Source: Lacticaseibacillus yichunensis
GTDB taxonomy: Bacteria; Bacillota; Bacilli; Lactobacillales; Lactobacillaceae
Length of the DNA: 45,215 nucleotides
Direction of reading: 5' to 3'
Assembly: GCF_003946405.1 (NCBI RefSeq)
Contig: NZ_RHOG01000021.1
Span: forward strand, 1 to 45,215
Shown here: piece after piece, positions 41,232-45,215 of the stretch
Numbering within the stretch: the first letter of the stretch is position 1
How the letters are laid out: the number at the start of each line of letters is the position of its first letter
The notes under the pieces: generated by a model
What the model was told of the DNA's origin: nothing
Databases searched by the model: none
What the model saw: only the letters and a program-made list of their open reading frames with translations
Made by a program: the position numbers and the translations under genes

Positions 41232-41777
41232 ATGGCTGAATCAGCAGAGAAACAATGGTATGTGCTGCATACCTATTCCGGTTACGAAAATAAGGTCAAG
41301 ACGAACCTCGAGAGTCGCGCCACTTCGATGGGCATGGACAACAACATTTTCCGTGTGATCGTGCCTGAAGAAGAAGAGCACGAAATGAAAAATGGCAAGG
41401 ACAACGTCAAGATGGAAAAGACGTTCCCGGGCTATGTGCTGGTCGAAATGGTCATGACCGACGAAAGCTGGTTTGTGGTTCGAAACACGCCGGGCGTCAC
41501 CGGGTTTGTTGGCTCTCACGGGGCAGGCTCCAAGCCAGCCCCGCTGTTGCCGGAAGAAGTCTCCTCGGTGCTGCACAGCATGGGGATGGCCACCGCCCGC
41601 ACCAATGTTTCCTATGAAGTGGGCGAAACAGTCACAATCATCGCCGGCGCATTTTCCAGCATGACCGGCAAAATCACCGCCAACGACGCCGACAAGCAAA
41701 AACTGCGCGTCACCATCAATATGTTTGATCGCGAAGTCGCCGCCGAGCTCGACTACGACCAAGTGGACAAACTGTAA
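41232..41777 (+). CDS. nusG: Transcription termination/antitermination factor NusG
   Basis: A 181-residue factor that binds RNA polymerase. NGN domain about residues 8-115 (WYVLHTYSGYENKVKTNLE), KOW motif about 130-160 (VGETVTIIAGAFSSMTGKI). AAAGGAG precedes ATG 41232. Next gene starts 2 bp after the stop. Confidence 0.96.
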   Translation: MAESAEKQWYVLHTYSGYENKVKTNLESRATSMGMDNNIFRVIVPEEEEHEMKNGKDNVKMEKTFPGYVLVEMVMTDESWFVVRNTPGVTGFVGSHGAGSKPAPLLPEEVSSVLHSMGMATARTNVSYEVGETVTIIAGAFSSMTGKITANDADKQKLRVTINMFDREVAAELDYDQVDKL

Positions 41778-41778
41778 A

Positions 41779-42612
41779 ATGGCTTGGCTCATTCTGATCG
41801 GGTGTCTCGCGTTCGGCGCGGCACTCGATTTTTATATGCTTGGACAGCCGCAAAAGCAGCGCGGCGCTGAGGTCGGCGATCACACGCCAACTATATTTGT
41901 GCCAGGGTATCTCGGCAACCGTTTGTCGTTTGGCCATATGCTGCGGCGCCTGCCGATCGACAAACAGGTGGTGGCGATCGTGACGCGCAGCGGGCGGGTG
42001 CGGCTTCGCGGCCATCTTCAGCTCGGCCCGCACGCCGGGGTCCAGGTGCTGTTTGCCGACAAGCGCACCCGGCCCCGGGCGCAGCGCGAGGGTTTGATGC
42101 GGGTGGTGGCCGCCTTGCAGAAGCAGGCAGCTTTTTCCGAGATCAATCTCGTCGCGCATTCCATGGGCGGGGTGACGGCGCTGCTTTACACCATCAGTCG
42201 GCCGGCCGTGCCCGTGGCGGCGCTGGTGTCGATCGCCGCGCCGTACAATGATCTGGAAGTCGCAAAGAACACGCCGATCTTGGATTGGCATCTGACTGGT
42301 ACCGGCCCCGAGCAGACGGCGCCGGTGTATGATTATTTCCAGGCCCACCGCGCGGATCTGCCGGCGCAGTTGCGCTGGCTGAACATCGCAGGGGACCTGT
42401 TTACTGGCAACCTGGCCCATGATGGCGTCGTCGGCGTGAATTCAAGTTTTGCGGTCCGTTTTTTAGCTGAAAATACGGTGGCGGATTACCGCGAGGCGGT
42501 GGTGCGCGGCCCCAGAGCGGCACACAGCTTATTGCATGAAAATCCGGTGGTGGATCAGGATATCACCACCTTTCTTTGGGGGTCTGCGCAGCCTGCTGCA
42601 GAGACGCGCTGA
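41779..42612 (+). CDS. DUF915-like alpha/beta hydrolase, membrane-anchored
   Basis: A 277-residue protein. N-terminal helix (MAWLILIGCLAFGAALDFYM) then an alpha/beta hydrolase domain: FVPGYLGN (oxyanion loop), nucleophile elbow AHSMGG (about residues 125-130), and a final HSLLHENPVV with the likely catalytic His. These mark the DUF915/cell-surface hydrolase family of lactobacilli, of unknown substrate (lipase or esterase-like). ATG 41779 overlaps the end of nusG by spacing only 1 bp; the longer upstream frame lies inside nusG. Its placement between nusG and rplK is unusual. Confidence 0.88.
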   Translation: MAWLILIGCLAFGAALDFYMLGQPQKQRGAEVGDHTPTIFVPGYLGNRLSFGHMLRRLPIDKQVVAIVTRSGRVRLRGHLQLGPHAGVQVLFADKRTRPRAQREGLMRVVAALQKQAAFSEINLVAHSMGGVTALLYTISRPAVPVAALVSIAAPYNDLEVAKNTPILDWHLTGTGPEQTAPVYDYFQAHRADLPAQLRWLNIAGDLFTGNLAHDGVVGVNSSFAVRFLAENTVADYREAVVRGPRAAHSLLHENPVVDQDITTFLWGSAQPAAETR

Positions 42613-42652
42613 CCGATTTTTCCGTCAGAGCGTGCCCCGCCTTTGAATCCGC

Positions 42653-42681
42653 TTGAAGTTTGGCGGCTTTCATGGTAATCT
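42653..42681 (+). promoter_or_regulatory. Promoter of rplK-rplA
   Basis: -35 TTGAAG (42653-42658), 17-bp spacer, -10 TAATCT (42676-42681) with an upstream TGG extension. Confidence 0.7.
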
Positions 42682-42768
42682 ACTCAGGTATGTTTTTGCA
42701 TACGCGTGGGAGGTCAAAATCAACTTGGCCATCATCACCACATCACGGACTTAAGGAGGTTATGTTTC

Positions 42769-43194
42769 GTGGCTAAAAAAGTAGCAAACATCGTTAAACT
42801 CCAGATCCCTGCTGGTAAGGCAACTCCGGCCCCGCCAGTTGGCCCAGCACTGGGCCAGGCTGGGATCAACATCATGGGCTTCACCAAGGACTTCAATGCG
42901 CGGACCGCAGATCAGGTCGGCATGATCATCCCTGTTGTGATCACCGTGTACGAAGATCGTTCCTTCGAATTCATCACCAAGACACCGCCTGCAGCAACCC
43001 TGCTGAAGAAGGCCGCTGGTGTTGAACACGGCTCCGGTGAACCGAACACCAAGAAGGTCGCCAAAGTGACCAAGGATCAGGTTCGCCAGATCGCGGAAAC
43101 GAAGATGCAAGACCTTAACGCCGCAGACGTCGAAGCTGCGATGCGCATGGTTGAAGGGACTGCACGCTCGATGGGCTTTGAAGTCGAGGGCTAA
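42769..43194 (+). CDS. rplK: 50S ribosomal protein L11
   Basis: A 141-residue protein of the GTPase-associated centre. Typical opening [20 protein letters not shown] and the [17 protein letters not shown] motif. GTG 42769 is chosen because AAGGAGG lies 8 bp upstream; a GTG start is rare for L11. Confidence 0.96.
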   Translation: MAKKVANIVKLQIPAGKATPAPPVGPALGQAGINIMGFTKDFNARTADQVGMIIPVVITVYEDRSFEFITKTPPAATLLKKAAGVEHGSGEPNTKKVAKVTKDQVRQIAETKMQDLNAADVEAAMRMVEGTARSMGFEVEG

Positions 43195-43228
43195 TGTCCG
43201 GATCATCGGCGAAAGCTGAATGAATCAA

Positions 43229-43255
43229 GTGGAAGGGCTCCGGCCCGTTGACCAC
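43229..43255 (+). promoter_or_regulatory. L1-binding RNA site (autoregulation of rplA)
   Basis: GTGG (43229-43232) pairs with CCAC (43252-43255); GGGC (43235-43238) with GCCC (43243-43246), leaving an asymmetric internal loop AA against GTTGA. This is the known L1 recognition geometry that mimics 23S rRNA. It lies between rplK and rplA. Confidence 0.85.
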
Positions 43256-43278
43256 ATTTGCAAGGAGGAAAATCCAGA

Positions 43279-43968
43279 ATGGCTAAAAAAGCAAAGAAGT
43301 ATCTCGAAGCGTCCAAACAGGTCGACGCGACTAAGACTTACACGCCGGAAGAAGCAGTTGATCTCGTGAAGAAGATCGATTTTGCCAAGTTCGACGCAAC
43401 CGTTGAAGTTGCTTACAACCTGAACATCGATGTCAAGCAGGCGGACCAGCAGATCCGTGGCGCCGTTGTCCTGCCAAACGGGACCGGTAAGACTCAAAAG
43501 GTCATCGTGTTTGCGGAAGGCCCGCAGGCACAACAGGCAAAGGATGCCGGTGCTGATGAAGTTGGCGGCGACGACTTGGTTCAAAAGATCCAAGACGGCT
43601 GGCTCGACTTTGATGTTGCCGTTGCGACCCCGCCAATGATGGCTAAGGTTGGTCGTTTGGGCCGTGTTCTCGGCCCGAAAGGCTTGATGCCTAACCCGAA
43701 GACCGGCACCGTGACCATGGATGTCACCAAGGCAGTCAACGACGTCAAGGCAGGCCAAGTGGCATACCGTGCTGACAAGGCTGGTATCGTTCACGCCCCG
43801 ATCGGCAAGGTCTCCTTTGACACCGCAAAGTTGCTGGAAAACTTCAAGACGATGAACGACGTGATCACCCGTGCACGTCCTGCCTCTGCGAAGGGCCAGT
43901 ACATCAAGAGCTTGACCGTGACCTCGACCTTTGGCCCTGGCGTCACAGTCGACAGCAACGCCTTCTAA
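43279..43968 (+). CDS. rplA: 50S ribosomal protein L1
   Basis: A 229-residue protein of the L1 stalk. Begins [30 protein letters not shown] is the L1 signature (about residues 131-145). ATG 43279 follows CAAGGAGGA; an upstream TTG was rejected. Likely repressed by its own product at the preceding hairpin. Confidence 0.97.
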   Translation: MAKKAKKYLEASKQVDATKTYTPEEAVDLVKKIDFAKFDATVEVAYNLNIDVKQADQQIRGAVVLPNGTGKTQKVIVFAEGPQAQQAKDAGADEVGGDDLVQKIQDGWLDFDVAVATPPMMAKVGRLGRVLGPKGLMPNPKTGTVTMDVTKAVNDVKAGQVAYRADKAGIVHAPIGKVSFDTAKLLENFKTMNDVITRARPASAKGQYIKSLTVTSTFGPGVTVDSNAF

Positions 43969-43977
43969 GGTTGTTTG

Positions 43978-44018
43978 CAAAAAAAGTCGTCGCCACGTGC
44001 GACGGCTTTTTTATTTTC
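43978..44018 (+). terminator. Terminator after rplA
   Basis: AAAAAGTCGTCGCCA with TGCGACGGCTTTTTT; GTCGTCGC pairs with GCGACGGC and a T run follows. Confidence 0.85.
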
Positions 44019-44023
44019 TCCGG

Positions 44024-44052
44024 TTGACGCGTCTGACTTGGAATGTTACACT
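44024..44052 (+). promoter_or_regulatory. Promoter of rplJ-rplL
   Basis: -35 TTGACG (44024-44029), 17-bp spacer, -10 TACACT (44047-44052). Confidence 0.8.
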
Positions 44053-44059
44053 CGTTTTT

Positions 44060-44169
44060 GTGTTAATTCACTCTGCCTAAGACTCAGGTGGCGCAAGCCT
44101 TAATTATCCTGCCGAGGTGGTATCGGTTCAACAGATACCTCTATGTCTTGGTAGACATGGAGTTTTTTT
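44060..44169 (+). promoter_or_regulatory. L10 leader (ribosomal protein L10/L12 autoregulation)
   Basis: The leader contains several hairpins and ends with a terminator: CTCTATGTCT (44139-44148) paired with AGACATGGAG (44153-44162) then seven T. Position and form match the L10 leader, where excess L10-L12 promotes termination. Confidence 0.85.
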
Positions 44170-44211
44170 ATACTTAAAAGAACTTCGATCAACTAACAGG
44201 AGGTGAATCAA

Positions 44212-44718
44212 ATGAGTGAAGCGATTCAAGCACAAAAAGCCGAGATCGTCAAAGGTGTTTCCGAGCAGTTCAAAGCCGCATCCAGTGTTGTTGTTGTCAA
44301 CTACCGCGGCTTGACGGTTGCTCAGGTCACCGACCTGCGCAAGGAGTTGCGTGATGCAGGGGTCAAGATGGAAGTCATCAAGAATACCTATCTGCGTCGT
44401 GCAGCTGACGCCAACGGTTACGAAGATCTCGACGAGGTTTTCACTGGCCCGACTGCCGTTGCCTTTTCCAACGACGATGTTGTCGCTCCTGCCCGCATCA
44501 TGAAGAAGTTCGCGGACAAAATCGAGGCATTGGAGATCAAAGGCGGCATCATCGAAGGTAAGGTTGCCACGCTTGACCAGATCAATGAACTGGCCAGCTT
44601 GCCAGATCGCGATGGGCTGCTTTCCATGCTGCTCTCCGTTCTGCAGGCTCCGGTACGCAATGTCGCATACGCGATCAAAGCGGTTGCCGAAAGCAAGGAC
44701 GAACAGCCTGCTGCCTAA
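44212..44718 (+). CDS. rplJ: 50S ribosomal protein L10
   Basis: A 168-residue stalk base protein. Starts [20 protein letters not shown]; the motif [13 protein letters not shown] is typical. ATG 44212 was chosen since AGGAGGT lies just before; an in-frame GTG at 44203 lies within the ribosome site. Confidence 0.97.
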   Translation: MSEAIQAQKAEIVKGVSEQFKAASSVVVVNYRGLTVAQVTDLRKELRDAGVKMEVIKNTYLRRAADANGYEDLDEVFTGPTAVAFSNDDVVAPARIMKKFADKIEALEIKGGIIEGKVATLDQINELASLPDRDGLLSMLLSVLQAPVRNVAYAIKAVAESKDEQPAA

Positions 44719-44781
44719 GCGTTACGTTTTCTATTCCCGCCGCATTGCGGCATAATTTCATTTTAATTGGAGGAAACAAAC

Positions 44782-45150
44782 ATGGCTTTAGATAATGAAG
44801 CAATCATCAGCCAGCTCAAAGAAGCTTCCATTCTTGAACTGAATGATCTTGTAAAAGCAATCGAAGAAGAATTTGGTGTCTCCGCTGCTGCCCCTGTTGC
44901 AGCTGCAGCTGCTGGCGCCGGCGATGCCGCTGCTGAAAAAGACAGCTACACCGTTGAACTGACCGAAGCAGGCCAGGAAAAGGTCAAGGTCATCAAGGCC
45001 GTTCGTGAGATCACTGGTCTCGGCCTGAAGGATGCGAAGGGTCTTGTTGATGCTGCGCCTTCCGCTATCAAGGAAGACATCACCGAAGACGAAGCAAACA
45101 AGATCAAGGCTCAGCTTGAAGAAGTTGGCGCAACGATCACCCTCAAGTAA
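44782..45150 (+). CDS. rplL: 50S ribosomal protein L7/L12
   Basis: A 122-residue stalk protein. N-terminal dimer domain, an Ala-rich hinge (about residues 38-55) and the C-terminal factor-binding domain ([20 protein letters not shown]). ATG 44782 follows TGGAGGAAAC. Beyond it 65 bp remain without a recognisable feature. Confidence 0.98.
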   Translation: MALDNEAIISQLKEASILELNDLVKAIEEEFGVSAAAPVAAAAAGAGDAAAEKDSYTVELTEAGQEKVKVIKAVREITGLGLKDAKGLVDAAPSAIKEDITEDEANKIKAQLEEVGATITLK

Positions 45151-45215
45151 CAAGTTAGAAATTCAATCGAACACGCTCGATGCTAAAGCCAGTAATGGCG
45201 GCGGTGTCGGGCGCG

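Overview
The window looks like the chromosome of a GC-rich Gram-positive of the family Lactobacillaceae, most likely a high-GC Lacticaseibacillus-type lactobacillus. The grounds are strong Shine-Dalgarno sites, occasional GTG starts, a DUF4811/MFS pair, a ComX/SigH-like sigma factor, a cydABCD operon without an obvious quinone head-group pathway, and the order rpmG-secE-nusG-rplKA-rplJL. The genus is an inference from gene content; no 16S gene is present. No prophage, IS element, CRISPR array or tRNA gene was found.

Layout. 1-5.8 kb: a HAD phosphatase, an FtsX-type ABC exporter pair, and a DUF4811 + DHA2 drug-exporter operon. 5.9-16 kb: housekeeping and accessory genes (CNNM/HlyC transporter, PARG-like macrodomain protein with a glutamine amidotransferase, methyltransferase, XRE regulator, universal stress protein, DNA-3-methyladenine glycosylase with an EamA exporter, small unknown proteins, an Eis-like acetyltransferase). 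16-19 kb: a probable free-standing structured RNA on the minus strand, adenosine deaminase and pyrimidine-nucleoside phosphorylase. 19.7-28.8 kb: aerobic respiration genes, namely cydABCD, a long-chain polyprenyl diphosphate synthase, a MenA-like prenyltransferase and a metallophosphoesterase. 28.9-29.5 kb: a probable large (about 600 nt) structured RNA with its own promoter, pairing 5' and 3' ends and its own terminator. 29.6-31.6 kb: a secreted S1-family protease and an alternative sigma factor. 31.7-40.3 kb: a flavin-based extracellular electron transfer (EET) locus: dmkB, eetB, eetA and ndh2 on minus; pplA, fmnB and two tandem dmkA-like genes on plus. 40.8-45.2 kb: rpmG, secE, nusG, a DUF915-like hydrolase, rplK, rplA, rplJ, rplL, with the expected L1 and L10 autoregulatory RNA elements.

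How the genes work together. The window carries two parallel quinone-dependent electron routes. One polyprenyl synthase plus one MenA-like enzyme sits beside cytochrome bd; the other synthase plus two MenA-like enzymes sits in the EET locus with Ndh2, the FMN-transferase FmnB and the flavinylated lipoprotein PplA. No DHNA biosynthesis genes are seen here, so the head group may be scavenged or made elsewhere.

The most unusual features are (i) a family of about 118-bp intergenic palindromic repeats, 20 whole, short or partial copies at eight loci, whose four stacked stems differ in sequence between copies while keeping base pairing, and (ii) the two candidate non-coding RNAs at 16062-16476 (minus) and 28938-29537 (plus), neither of which I can assign to a known family by eye.
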